Assembly (NCBI GenBank): GCA_965661545.1
Contig: CBFIEF010000010.1
Location: forward strand, 1-64,000
DNA length: 64,000 bases
Source: UBA7985 sp965661545
Lineage (GTDB): Bacteria > Pseudomonadota > Alphaproteobacteria > UBA7985
Reading direction: 5' to 3'
Below are positions 1-8,281 of this stretch, piece after piece (positions within the stretch are counted from its first letter, which is position 1; the number at the start of each line of letters is the position of its first letter). Under the pieces are notes generated by a model. It saw only the letters and a program-made list of their open reading frames with translations, did no database searches and was not told the DNA's origin. The translations under genes were made by a program, and so were the position numbers.

Positions 1-1275
1 GTGCGCCGCGAAGCAGCTGTGAAAGCCTGTTTCCTTAGTCTCTTCCAACTCTGCCTCCGGTGATTTGCGCCAGCCAATGGATTTCTTGAAGGGTTCTTGT
101 TCGTCGTAGACCCGAATTTGGATCTCTGTCGGGTTCCAGCCATTCGCCGGGTCAACGTCGCATGGACAGGCTGAGGACACGGCGACCAGATCGGTCAACG
201 CGCGCATCAGCACATAGTCCCCGGGCCGCGACCACGGCTCGTCCATGCCGATGGCATTGGTGTCATCGAGCATGGTGTTGAAGAAGAAATTGATCGCGGG
301 CCAGCCGGTCTTGGGCGCGATGCCATAGTGCGCGACTTCGCGGGTGATGTTGTCCGAGCAGTTGAGGTGTCCGGGATAGCCCAGCTCCTCATAATAGCGC
401 GCCGTACAGGCGAGCCCAAAGGTGTCGTGCTGCCCGCATGTGTCCTGCACAATCTCCAGCAGCGGCTCTTGATCCACCGTAAAGTACTTGGAGAAGATCC
501 CCGGATTAGGCCACAGCCCGCCCATGAGCGAGCGTGTGGTGGTGGGGTCGATATCCTGTGCCAACCCTTTATCGAGTGCGCGCTTGGAGAAGGCTTGGAA
601 ATCTGTACACTCGCGGCCTTTGACATCGAGGATCTGGATGAACTGCCCCTTTTTGACCTCGTAGGTCTTGGCGTCGCCGGGATCGATCTGGAAATCCTGC
701 AGCGCATCGGCCAAGGGCGGTGAGACGCTTTCTGCGCTGCGCACAGGCCGGGGAGAGGCGCGGCGGATATAGAGGGTGATGTCGGTGGCGGTGTCATGCG
801 CGCCGGGATCCATCTGGGACGGCACAGCACAGGCGATCAGCAGGCCGTCGCGGTCGGCGAAGCAGGTTTCATGCGCGCCCCGGGCGGAGCCTTCGCCAAA
901 CATGCGCGCGGCCTGGGCGTGGCGCAGGTCAAAACCGGCTGCATTGAGCGCGCGCGTGACCCGCGCGCCGGATCCGTCTGGACTGCCCAGCGCAGCAGCG
1001 ATGCCAGCGGCGGTTTCGGCGTTGGACTTCAGCCCCAGCGCGCCAAGGTCGGAACTGCCATCCGGGGCAAAGAAGACGACTTCCGCAGGCTGCATACCAT
1101 CGCGATCCACCAGCGTGATTTCGTCACCCTTGAACACCTCGACCGAGCGTGTGCCGCCCGCCGGGATGGGGTGACGCTCGACGCCGTCGGGCATGATGGG
1201 CAGGCCGGGATGGATGATCCCGGCGCGCTCGGTTGGTCGTTCAAAGGCTTCCAAGCCACTGGCACCAAAGACCAT
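1..1275 (-). CDS. tdm: TMAO demethylase (trimethylamine-oxide aldolase), N-terminal part, cut by window edge
   Basis: Read on the minus strand from ATG at 1275 (GGGGGGAG ribosome binding site just upstream); the frame stays open to base 1, giving the first 425 residues. The readable part is a DUF1989-type zinc domain, including the stretches G-R-E-C-T-D-F, L-N-C-S-D-N and A-C-P-C-D-V-D-P-A-N-G-W, whose cysteines fit metal binding. Known Tdm proteins join such a domain to a C-terminal GcvT-like tetrahydrofolate domain and split TMAO into dimethylamine and formaldehyde in the cytoplasm. The C-terminal half would lie left of the window and cannot be checked. The gene lies 30 bp after the permease of a glycine-betaine-type ABC transporter, the same pairing seen for tmoXVW and tdm in roseobacters. 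A stand-alone urea-carboxylase-associated (DUF1989) protein is the alternative if no GcvT domain follows. Confidence 0.8.
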   Translation of the reverse strand, partial: MVFGASGLEAFERPTERAGIIHPGLPIMPDGVERHPIPAGGTRSVEVFKGDEITLVDRDGMQPAEVVFFAPDGSSDLGALGLKSNAETAAGIAAALGSPDGSGARVTRALNAAGFDLRHAQAARMFGEGSARGAHETCFADRDGLLIACAVPSQMDPGAHDTATDITLYIRRASPRPVRSAESVSPPLADALQDFQIDPGDAKTYEVKKGQFIQILDVKGRECTDFQAFSKRALDKGLAQDIDPTTTRSLMGGLWPNPGIFSKYFTVDQEPLLEIVQDTCGQHDTFGLACTARYYEELGYPGHLNCSDNITREVAHYGIAPKTGWPAINFFFNTMLDDTNAIGMDEPWSRPGDYVLMRALTDLVAVSSACPCDVDPANGWNPTEIQIRVYDEQEPFKKSIGWRKSPEAELEETKETGFHSCFAAH

Positions 1276-1305
1276 GATGCACTCCCCCCTTTTTTCGGTC
1301 AGGCC

Positions 1306-3321
1306 TTAGCCCAGACCCAAAGCCTTTTTCCGACGCTTGGACCATTCCAGAATGGCCATATCAAACGTCAGCGCCATCAACGAAACATTGATGCCCAGAA
1401 CAATGTTCTTGCCCAAGTCGGTGCCAGCGAGCGTGCGCTGCAGCTCCTGCCCCAGATCTTGGGTGCCGATAAACGCTGCGATGATCACCATGAAGAAGGC
1501 GAACATAATCGCTTGGTTGAACCCCACAGCCATGGTCGGCAACGCCAGCGGCAGGCGCACGCTCAACAGCTTTTGCATCGCACTGGCGCCGGACATGTCT
1601 GCGGCCTCGGTCATCTCCACCGGAACGGCGCGCAGGCCTTCGATGGTGTAGCGGGTCAGCGGAACCATGGTGAAGATCACGATTGAGAACACGACCGCGA
1701 CGTCGTTGACGCCAAACAGCATGATTGCCGGGATCAGATAGATAAACGACGGGAACGTCTGTGCTGAATCACAGGTCAGCAGCACCCAGTTTGCCAACCG
1801 CTTGTTGCCTGACGCGATAATGCCCAGCGGAATGCCCAGCAGCATGGAAATCGTCACCGCTGAAATCACCGTGTAGAGCGTGATCACAGAGCGATCCCAC
1901 CAGCCCGACAGGGCCACAATCGCAAAGAATATCGCGGCATAGATCGCCGGCTTCCGACCACCCAGCCAATAGGCAAGCGCGACCACCATCAGGATCAGCG
2001 CAGGCGTCGGCACCCACAGCAAAGCATTGCGGAACGGGATCAACACTTTGACGTTCAGGAACCAGCGCAGCCAGCCTGTTACCGCCTGGATAACATCAAT
2101 CTCGAGCACGCCTTTGATCCAGCGGTCGATCTCTCGCCCTTTGGACCAGGATTGCTTGCGGCCAACCTCGTTGAGGATCTCAAACGTTTGGATCTGGGAA
2201 ATGAGGTAAAACGCGACAAACGCGCCAAGGCCAAGCAGCAGCAGGAAGTGCCGCTCCCACCACGGGGTTTCGCGCTCCCAATGCTTAGGCTGCTTCACAA
2301 CCCATGACTTGGACAGGCGGTCGAGCGTAATGGCGAGCAGCACGATCGTCACGCCAATCTCAAACGATCGGCCCAGCTTGAAGCTATTCATCATCGCCAG
2401 CAGCTTGGCCCCAAGGCCCGGCATGCCGATAAAGGCGGTCAGGACCACCATGGCCAGACACAGCATGATCACTTGGTTCACACCAACAAGGATCTCAGTC
2501 CGCGCGGCGGGAATATAAACACGGGTCAGCATCTGCCAGCGGGTACAGCCGGACATCTTTCCGGCCTCGACGATATCAGGCGACACCTTTTGCAGGCCCA
2601 GCGTCGTCATCAGGATCATCGGCGGAATGGCATAGATGATCGTCGCCACTGCTGCTGCGGTCGGGCCAACTTTGAAAAAGATTACCGCTGGTAATAGATA
2701 GGTAAAGAATGGCAGGGTTTGCAGGACGCTGAGGATCGGCTTGATCGTATTATCGACCCACCGCCATTGCCACGCGGCAATCCCCAGAAAAAGGCCGATA
2801 AAGAACGCGATCGGCGCGGCCACGATCAGAACCGACATGGTCTGCATCGCGATGTCCCACTGTCCGATCATCGCGGTCCAGACAAACGTTCCCCCGGCGA
2901 GGATCGCCATCCGCCAGCCACCCAGCCAGAAGCCCAGCACCGCCATGCCAGCGGCAACCGCTGACCACGGGATCGGCCCCAGGCTTTCGATAAACAAGAA
3001 GGATATGCGGTTCAGATAAGGAAAGCGGTTCTTGCCATACAGAATGTTTCCTGTGGCATCGAGCAGGTACTCAAGCCCCGCTGCGATCGAGCGCGTGAGG
3101 TGGATCAGGCCCAGATCGTTCTGCACAAAGGCAAAAACAACGTCGAGCACTTCAGCCGTTGGCGGAATCACAGCCTCCGGTAAGCGCACCAGCCACGCTG
3201 GCAGCACCCCCAAGTAATGCGCAATCATCAGCAGCGCGGACACCGCAAGCAGCACCAGTGAGAAATGCAAGGAACTCAGCCGGGAAAGGACCGGGCTTGG
3301 CGTGTCGGCCTGCGCAACCAT
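1306..3321 (-). CDS. tmoW: TMAO/betaine ABC transporter, double-length permease
   Basis: A 671-residue inner-membrane protein that would form the translocation pore for TMAO or a related quaternary amine. It contains two copies of the binding-protein-dependent permease domain: one around residues 100-330, with the coupling-helix segment G-C-T-R-W-Q-M-L, and one in the last 250 residues, with the equivalent G-A-S-A-M-Q-K-L. Many hydrophobic helices lie around both. Ordinary betaine permeases (ProW/OpuAB type) are about half this length. TmoW of roseobacters is similarly long and is one subunit carrying both halves. The start ATG (3321) shares one base with the stop of the ATPase gene (TAATG), so translation is probably coupled. 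Substrate assignment rests on the adjacent tdm; choline or glycine betaine remain possible. Confidence 0.85.
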   Translation of the reverse strand: MVAQADTPSPVLSRLSSLHFSLVLLAVSALLMIAHYLGVLPAWLVRLPEAVIPPTAEVLDVVFAFVQNDLGLIHLTRSIAAGLEYLLDATGNILYGKNRFPYLNRISFLFIESLGPIPWSAVAAGMAVLGFWLGGWRMAILAGGTFVWTAMIGQWDIAMQTMSVLIVAAPIAFFIGLFLGIAAWQWRWVDNTIKPILSVLQTLPFFTYLLPAVIFFKVGPTAAAVATIIYAIPPMILMTTLGLQKVSPDIVEAGKMSGCTRWQMLTRVYIPAARTEILVGVNQVIMLCLAMVVLTAFIGMPGLGAKLLAMMNSFKLGRSFEIGVTIVLLAITLDRLSKSWVVKQPKHWERETPWWERHFLLLLGLGAFVAFYLISQIQTFEILNEVGRKQSWSKGREIDRWIKGVLEIDVIQAVTGWLRWFLNVKVLIPFRNALLWVPTPALILMVVALAYWLGGRKPAIYAAIFFAIVALSGWWDRSVITLYTVISAVTISMLLGIPLGIIASGNKRLANWVLLTCDSAQTFPSFIYLIPAIMLFGVNDVAVVFSIVIFTMVPLTRYTIEGLRAVPVEMTEAADMSGASAMQKLLSVRLPLALPTMAVGFNQAIMFAFFMVIIAAFIGTQDLGQELQRTLAGTDLGKNIVLGINVSLMALTFDMAILEWSKRRKKALGLG

Positions 3322-4355
3322 TAGTCCTCTGCCCCCAACAGCAGATCCAGCGCATCCTGTCGCTTGATCGTCCCGAGCAAAGTGCCGGCTTTGTCTTGCA
3401 CCGGCATAAAGGCGCGCGTGTCGTTCATCAGGCGGCGCGCCAAAGCTTGCACAGTGGCGTCACTGTCGAGTGCTTCGCCTTCAGCCGCCGCTGAGTGGGC
3501 GCTTGCGCGTGCCATGGCGCCAGCGGTGACGACGCGGGCTTTGTCGATGTCTTCGGTGAACTTGCGCACGTATTCGGTCGCAGGGTTCATGACGATCTCA
3601 CCGGGCGTCGCGCACTGTTCGACCGCGCCATCCTTCATGATCGCGATCCGGTCAGCCAGCCGCAGGGCTTCGTCGAAATCGTGGGTGATGAACACCACCG
3701 TTTTGCCGAGAATGGCTTGCAGCCGCAGGAACTCGTCCTGCATCTCGCGGCGGATCAACGGGTCAAGCGCGGAAAACGGCTCGTCGAGGAACCAGATGTC
3801 TGGCTCGATAACCAAGGAGCGCGCGATGCCGACGCGCTGCTGCTGTCCACCCGACAATTCACGCGGGAAGTAGTCTTCGCGCCCAGCGAGGCCAACGAGT
3901 TCGATAACTTCTAGCGCCCGTTCGCGGCGCGCGTGCCGGTCCTGTCCGCGCATTTCCAAAGGGAAGGCCACGTTGTCCAGCACCGTTCGGTGTGGCAGCA
4001 AGCCAAAGGATTGGAAAACCATGCCCATCTTCTCGCGGCGCAACTCAATCAGCTGTTTCTGGCCCAGAGACATGATGTCCTGCCCCTCAACCTGGATCGT
4101 TCCACCCGTAATTTCGTGCAGGCGGCAGAAACACCGCACCAATGTTGATTTGCCTGAGCCCGACAAGCCCATGATCACCAACATCTCGCCGCGACCAACG
4201 TCGATGGAAACGTCTTTGACCCCTGCGATGTATCCGTCTTGGCGAATGTCTTCGAAACTTCGGTTGGGATCCATCGACCCGAGGTAACCCTTGGGATTGG
4301 CTCCAAAAAGCTTCCAGACATTTTGGGCGGAAATTACAGGCGCAGCTTCGGTCAT
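3321..4355 (-). CDS. tmoV: TMAO/betaine ABC transporter, ATP-binding subunit
   Basis: A 344-residue cytoplasmic ATPase of the ProV/OpuAA class that powers the adjacent permease. Visible motifs are Walker A G-L-S-G-S-G-K-S-T (about residues 63-71), the signature L-S-G-G-Q-Q-Q-R-V, Walker B I-W-F-L-D-E-P and the switch H in I-T-H-D-F-D-E-A. A C-terminal extension ending in M-P-V-Q-D-K-A-G-T-L-L-G-T-I looks like part of a CBS-type regulatory domain; in OpuA these sense ionic strength. The gene sits between the binding protein and the permease and is coupled to the permease by a one-base stop/start overlap. A stem-loop separates it from the binding-protein gene upstream. Confidence 0.87.
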   Translation of the reverse strand: MTEAAPVISAQNVWKLFGANPKGYLGSMDPNRSFEDIRQDGYIAGVKDVSIDVGRGEMLVIMGLSGSGKSTLVRCFCRLHEITGGTIQVEGQDIMSLGQKQLIELRREKMGMVFQSFGLLPHRTVLDNVAFPLEMRGQDRHARRERALEVIELVGLAGREDYFPRELSGGQQQRVGIARSLVIEPDIWFLDEPFSALDPLIRREMQDEFLRLQAILGKTVVFITHDFDEALRLADRIAIMKDGAVEQCATPGEIVMNPATEYVRKFTEDIDKARVVTAGAMARASAHSAAAEGEALDSDATVQALARRLMNDTRAFMPVQDKAGTLLGTIKRQDALDLLLGAED

Positions 4356-4382
4356 GGCGGTGTTCTTCTTCTCAAGAGAAAG

Positions 4383-4417
4383 GCACCGCCCTAGCTTTTA
4401 GTCGGCCAGAGCGGTGC
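4383..4417 (-). terminator. Stem-loop between tmoX and tmoV (attenuator-like)
   Basis: Perfect 7-bp arms GCACCGC/GCGGTGC enclose a 21-base loop. On the minus transcript the stem is followed by CTTTCTC, too weak for an efficient terminator. It sits in the 92-bp gap after the binding-protein gene. This is where partial termination or 3' end protection would give more binding protein than membrane subunits. Function is inferred from position. Confidence 0.5.
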
Positions 4418-4447
4418 TTAAAAGGCACTCAGCTAAGAAATCAGGTC

Positions 4448-5398
4448 TTAGCTACAGGAGTCAATCCACGGCTGCACAGCATCACCGTTTGCTGCAAGCC
4501 ACTCTTCAGCAGCTTCAACGGGCTCGAGGTCGTCCGTATCAACCAGCTTCGCCATTTCAGCGATCTGTGGGTTGGTGAAGGAAATGTTGCCTAGAACACA
4601 GTACGCGGAAGGCCACTTGTCCTTCATGCCGTCCCAAGCTGCTTTCTTGAGGTAACCGTTTGCTGGGTTACCACAGTCGTAAAGCTCATCCTTGTTCGGA
4701 CCCTTGGTTGGGTCGGTGTCACAGCCGTCTTCCCATGTTGGGAATTCGACAAACTCACCCGGCCATACAGCCTCAGCAAAGTTAGGCGTCCAGTTGAACA
4801 CCAGAACTGGCTTCTTATCGGCTTCAGCGGCACCGATTTCAGCCCAAAGAGCTGCAGCGGAACCTGCGTTGATCACGGTGAAGTTCAGGTCCAGAGCCGC
4901 TGCGCGCTCCTGACCATGCTTCAACCAGTCAACTGGACCATCGAGGTAACGGCCTTTGTCGCCAGTCTCAGCGGTTGCGAAGACAGCTGCACAATCGTTC
5001 AGCGCTTCCCAGCTTGGTAGGCCTGGGCAGGACTCTTTGGTCCACATTGGGTACCACCAGTCCTCACGCGTTACGGCGTCGTGATCACCAGCGTCGTGCA
5101 GGCCACCCTTAGACAGTGCTTCACGGAAGGATGCGCCAAATGCGCCTTCCCAAACTTCTAGCTCCATCGCCACGTCGCCGAGGCGAACTGATTCGTAAAC
5201 GGCCTGGGAGTCAGTCGTTACGAATTCAACGTTCAAGCCCATGCTCTCGTACATCTGGCCCACAACGTTGGACATTACAATTTGGCTGGACCAGTTGTGA
5301 ATTGGAATAATGATTGGGTCGTTGGAATCTTCTGCGAAAGCCACACCCGGCGCGATAACAACTGCGGCTGCAGCCATTGTCTTCAACAAGGATTTCAT
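4448..5398 (-). CDS. tmoX: TMAO/betaine ABC transporter, periplasmic substrate-binding protein
   Basis: A 316-residue OpuAC/ProX-type binding protein, first gene of the leftward tmo operon. The start at 5398 is chosen because M-K-S-L-L-K-T begins a clear signal peptide cleaved near A-F-A-E-D, and AGGAGAAG precedes it at good spacing; the reading frame extends 33 codons further upstream without a signal. The mature part has the two-lobe family pattern beginning I-P-I-H-N-W-S-S-Q and several tryptophans, such as E-D-W-W-Y-P-M-W, of the kind that form aromatic cages for trimethylammonium groups. TMAO is the favoured ligand because tdm is in the same operon. Cysteine pairs late in the protein may form disulfides in the periplasm. 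Confidence 0.85.
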   Translation of the reverse strand: MKSLLKTMAAAAVVIAPGVAFAEDSNDPIIIPIHNWSSQIVMSNVVGQMYESMGLNVEFVTTDSQAVYESVRLGDVAMELEVWEGAFGASFREALSKGGLHDAGDHDAVTREDWWYPMWTKESCPGLPSWEALNDCAAVFATAETGDKGRYLDGPVDWLKHGQERAAALDLNFTVINAGSAAALWAEIGAAEADKKPVLVFNWTPNFAEAVWPGEFVEFPTWEDGCDTDPTKGPNKDELYDCGNPANGYLKKAAWDGMKDKWPSAYCVLGNISFTNPQIAEMAKLVDTDDLEPVEAAEEWLAANGDAVQPWIDSCS

Positions 5399-5560
5399 TC
5401 TCTCTTCTCCTGTGATCGCCGCCGAAAACCACTTCAGCGGCCGGTTGCGTGAAAAGAAATTCGGGTCCGCTCGTCGACCAAACAGTGTAGAAAGCAAACC
5501 GAAGAACGAGGTCTCTCACCGCCTCGCCCCCTCCCTGACTTACTGGTTGAACCAGAGCGC

Positions 5561-5594
5561 CATAAGGAAACTTTTTTCACGCTTAAGAAACTTT
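5561..5594. promoter_or_regulatory. Phased direct repeat upstream of tmoX, candidate operator
   Basis: Two copies of a TWARGAAACTTT-like word lie in tandem. The AAACTTT cores start at 5568 and 5588, exactly 20 bp apart, placing them on the same face of the helix. They sit about 170 bp upstream of the tmoX start and next to the gene of an AraC-type regulator, whose family often binds direct repeats about two turns apart. The second copy, TTAAGAAACTTT, recurs exactly upstream of the ammonium transporter gene, and a weaker form lies in front of soxB. No binding data; the role is inferred. Confidence 0.4.
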
Positions 5595-5638
5595 ATCCAA
5601 TTTTTTTACTGTATGGCAACAAATATTCTTACGATTCA

Positions 5639-6604
5639 TCAGCCTTTTTCGGATTGACGCACCCGTTTTCTGGCATTGGATGGCGTTTCGTCGAAGTGTT
5701 TGCGGAACAATGTCGTGAAATGCGCGGATGAAGAGAAATCGAGCGCGTAGGCAATTTCGGTCACTGACAGACTGCTCGTCCCCAGCAAATCCCGTCCCGT
5801 CTCAAGTCGCAGCGTCATGGCCAGCTTCATCGGGGTGGTGCCAATGTCTTCCTGAAATCGCCGCGTGAGCTGGCGTTTCGACAGATTACAGTTTCGCGCC
5901 ATATCTTCCAGCGAGAAGCTATCACCTAGGCTGTCTTGCATGAACTGGATCGCCGATTGAACGTGCTTGTCTCGGGAACCAAAGCGCGCAGCCACGCTGC
6001 CCCGCTGCGGGCGAGTTGAGGCGCGAATTTCGGTGTGCAGGAACCAGTCGCTTACCTTTTGCGCAAAGTCGGAACCGTGATCGTTGGAGATCATCGCATG
6101 CATCATGTCCGTCGGCGCTATACCGCCGGCACAGGTCAACCGGCGACGATCGCGAACATACAGCGCGCGAGAAATCATCAGCGAAGGGAACTGACTGACA
6201 AGCCTTTCACGATGCTCCCAATGAACGGTCATTCGATAGCCGGCCATAACCCCTGCCCGCGCCAAAATCACCGGCCCACCACTCACGCCGCACAGGGTGG
6301 TTTCGGCTTCGTCTTGCTCTCGCAGCCATTCGAACAGGTTCCGATCAGCCACGCTGAACGGATCGCCGCCCGCGACCACGATGACAAACTCCTGTCGCCC
6401 GGCACCGCGCAGAGGCACAGCTCCCGGGATCTGCAGCCCAACTGACGACCGCCCGCTCGCCTGCGTAGACAGAAAGTCCAGCTCGTACAGCGGCTCGTCT
6501 GCAATCAGATTTGCCGCGCGCAGCGGCTCAATGGTTGACGCCATCGACATCAGCGAAAATCCGCCAATCCCCACGATCCCAACCCGGCGCGTGCCTTCAG
6601 CCAC
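5639..6604 (-). CDS. GlxA-family transcription regulator (DJ-1/PfpI-like domain plus AraC helix-turn-helix)
   Basis: A 321-residue cytoplasmic regulator starting at GTG 6604, preceded by AGAGGGAGG. The N-terminal 180 residues form a glutamine-amidotransferase-like (DJ-1/PfpI) ligand domain with the G-V-S-G-G-P nucleophile-elbow-like segment. The last 100 carry two AraC helix-turn-helix motifs (L-S-K-R-Q-L-T-R-R-F and A-Y-A-L-D-F-S-S-S-A-H-F). GbdR, SouR and CdhR, regulators of glycine betaine, sarcosine and carnitine catabolism, belong to this family. Its place between tmoX and the divergent soxBDAG suggests it activates one or both in response to an N-methylated amine. The exact ligand cannot be read from the sequence. 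Confidence 0.85.
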   Translation of the reverse strand: MAEGTRRVGIVGIGGFSLMSMASTIEPLRAANLIADEPLYELDFLSTQASGRSSVGLQIPGAVPLRGAGRQEFVIVVAGGDPFSVADRNLFEWLREQDEAETTLCGVSGGPVILARAGVMAGYRMTVHWEHRERLVSQFPSLMISRALYVRDRRRLTCAGGIAPTDMMHAMISNDHGSDFAQKVSDWFLHTEIRASTRPQRGSVAARFGSRDKHVQSAIQFMQDSLGDSFSLEDMARNCNLSKRQLTRRFQEDIGTTPMKLAMTLRLETGRDLLGTSSLSVTEIAYALDFSSSAHFTTLFRKHFDETPSNARKRVRQSEKG

Positions 6605-6640
6605 GTGCGCCCTCCCTCTTATACAATTCCTTGCTTGTCT

Positions 6641-6660
6641 CTTTTCTTAAAAGAAACTGC
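6641..6660. promoter_or_regulatory. Short palindrome with AAGAAACT in the regulator-soxB promoter gap
   Basis: The 127-bp gap between the divergent regulator and soxB contains TTTTCTTAAAAGAAAC, nearly self-complementary around TTAA. It includes AAGAAACT, the core of the word repeated upstream of tmoX and amt. It lies about 75-90 bp before the soxB start, a plausible activator position. A single weak match, so only a candidate site. Confidence 0.3.
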
Positions 6661-6731
6661 ACTTTTTTGGAATACTTGCCGGAGCACAGGCAGTTAGCTC
6701 AATCAACGTTTTCATTATCTCTGGAGCGCTT

Positions 6732-7982
6732 GTGCGTTACTCAGCTCTACGCATTCTTTGGGAAGGCCTGACCGGTAACAAAGGCTGGACCCCGACTTGG
6801 AACGACGCCGAGCCAAAGGCGGAGTATGACGTGGTTATCGTCGGCGGTGGCGGTCACGGCTTGGCGACGGCGTATTATCTGGCCACGGTCTACGGCATCA
6901 CCAACGTTGCGGTGGTGGAGAAAGGCTGGATCGGTGGCGGCAACGTGGGCCGAAACACCACCATCATTCGCTCCAACTACATGCTGCCGGGCAATGAGCC
7001 GTTCTATGAGTTCTCCATGAAGCTGTGGGAAAACCTGGAGCAGGACTTTAACTATAACGCCATGGTCTCCCAGCGGGGGGTGTTGAACCTGTACCACTCC
7101 GACGGACAGCGCGACGCCTACGCCCGGCGCGGTAACGCGATGCGGATGTATGGTGTCGATGCCGAGCTGTTGGATCAGGACGGCGTGCGCGCGCTCTACC
7201 CCACGCTCAACTACGACGATGCCCGCTTCCCTATTCAGGGCGGTCTATATCAAGCACGCGGCGGCACGGTTCGTCACGATGCCGTGGCTTGGGGCTATGC
7301 CAAGGGTGCCAGCGAGCGCGGCGTGGATATCATCCAGAACTGTGAAGTGACGGGGATGGACATCTCCGGTGGCGCGATCACTGGGGTGCAAACCTCACGC
7401 GGAACCATCCGAGCCAAGAAAGTTGCGGTTTGTGTCGCGGGTTCATCCAGCAAAGTCATGTCCTTCGCCGGTCTACGCCTGCCCATCGAAAGCCATGTGT
7501 TGCAAGCCTTTGTCTCCGAAGCCATGAAGCCCGTGATTCCGGGCGTCATCACTTACGGCGCCGGGCACTTCTACCTGAGCCAGTCAGACAAAGGCGGCTT
7601 AGTGTTTGGCGGCGATATTGACGGCTACAATTCCTATGCTCAGCGGGGCAATTTGCCAGTAATCGAAGACGTGTGCGAAGGCGGCATGTCGCTGATGCCT
7701 TCGCTTGGCCGGGCCAAGGTCGTCCGCTCCTGGGGTGGGATTATGGATATGTCGATGGATGGCTCGCCGTTTATCGATCGCACCAGCGTTGATGGCCTCT
7801 ATTTCAACGGCGGATGGTGCTATGGCGGGTTCAAGGCAACACCGGCGTCCGGCTACTGCTACGCCCATTTGCTCGCCCGCGATGAACCCCATCAGGTCGC
7901 TACAGAATACCGTCTGGACCGCTTCATGCGCGGTGCCATGATCGATGAAAAGGGGGTCGGCGCTCAGCCGAACCTGCACTAG
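6732..7982 (+). CDS. soxB: Sarcosine oxidase beta subunit
   Basis: A 416-residue FAD/FMN-binding subunit of heterotetrameric sarcosine oxidase, which oxidatively demethylates sarcosine to glycine. GTG 6732 is taken as the start because it follows GGAG at close spacing and gives M-R-Y-S-A-L, the usual family start. The dinucleotide-binding fold is at residues 34-60 (D-V-V-I-V-G-G-G-G-H-G), and the family segments N-V-G-R-N-T-T and G-G-W-C-Y-G-G-F-K-A-T-P-A-S-G are intact. It is first of a BDAG operon, 12 bp ahead of soxD, which is the standard order. Confidence 0.95.
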   Translation: MRYSALRILWEGLTGNKGWTPTWNDAEPKAEYDVVIVGGGGHGLATAYYLATVYGITNVAVVEKGWIGGGNVGRNTTIIRSNYMLPGNEPFYEFSMKLWENLEQDFNYNAMVSQRGVLNLYHSDGQRDAYARRGNAMRMYGVDAELLDQDGVRALYPTLNYDDARFPIQGGLYQARGGTVRHDAVAWGYAKGASERGVDIIQNCEVTGMDISGGAITGVQTSRGTIRAKKVAVCVAGSSSKVMSFAGLRLPIESHVLQAFVSEAMKPVIPGVITYGAGHFYLSQSDKGGLVFGGDIDGYNSYAQRGNLPVIEDVCEGGMSLMPSLGRAKVVRSWGGIMDMSMDGSPFIDRTSVDGLYFNGGWCYGGFKATPASGYCYAHLLARDEPHQVATEYRLDRFMRGAMIDEKGVGAQPNLH

Positions 7983-7993
7983 GTCACTGAACA

Positions 7994-8281
7994 ATGATTA
8001 TCAATCATCCCCTGCTAGGCCCGCGCGATGCGGCAGAATTTGTATACCTCGGAGACGCCTCGTTGATTAATCGTCCCGACGGCGAGCAAGAAGGCGCGGC
8101 TGAGGCCTTTCACACCTACCAATACCTCCGCGATAACCCCGCTGGACCGCATGACGAGCTGTGGTTTCATGAGCAGGGCGACCGGTCATGGTTGGTGGTA
8201 ACACGCGACACGACCACACACGAGATCACCAACGTGCGCCTTGCCCGCGACGTGGCACTCGAGCGGGGACGTGACCGATGA
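7994..8281 (+). CDS. soxD: Sarcosine oxidase delta subunit, cysteine-free variant
   Basis: A 95-residue small subunit recognised by its place between soxB and soxA and by the conserved segments G-P-R-D-A-A-E-F, R-D-N-P-A-G and E-L-W-F-H. Classic SoxD binds zinc through a CPxCGPR motif near the start and a further Cys in a late H-G-C-G segment. Here these read H-P-L-L-G-P-R and Q-G-D-R-S-W, and the whole protein has no cysteine at all, so the usual zinc site cannot form. Its last codons overlap soxA by four bases (ATGA), so the two are translationally coupled. Confidence 0.88.
   Translation: MIINHPLLGPRDAAEFVYLGDASLINRPDGEQEGAAEAFHTYQYLRDNPAGPHDELWFHEQGDRSWLVVTRDTTTHEITNVRLARDVALERGRDR

Noticed and set aside
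207..1268. Several open frames of 80-300 codons on both strands at the left edge
   Set aside because: They are shadow frames of the tdm gene, which is open through the whole stretch and carries recognisable motifs.
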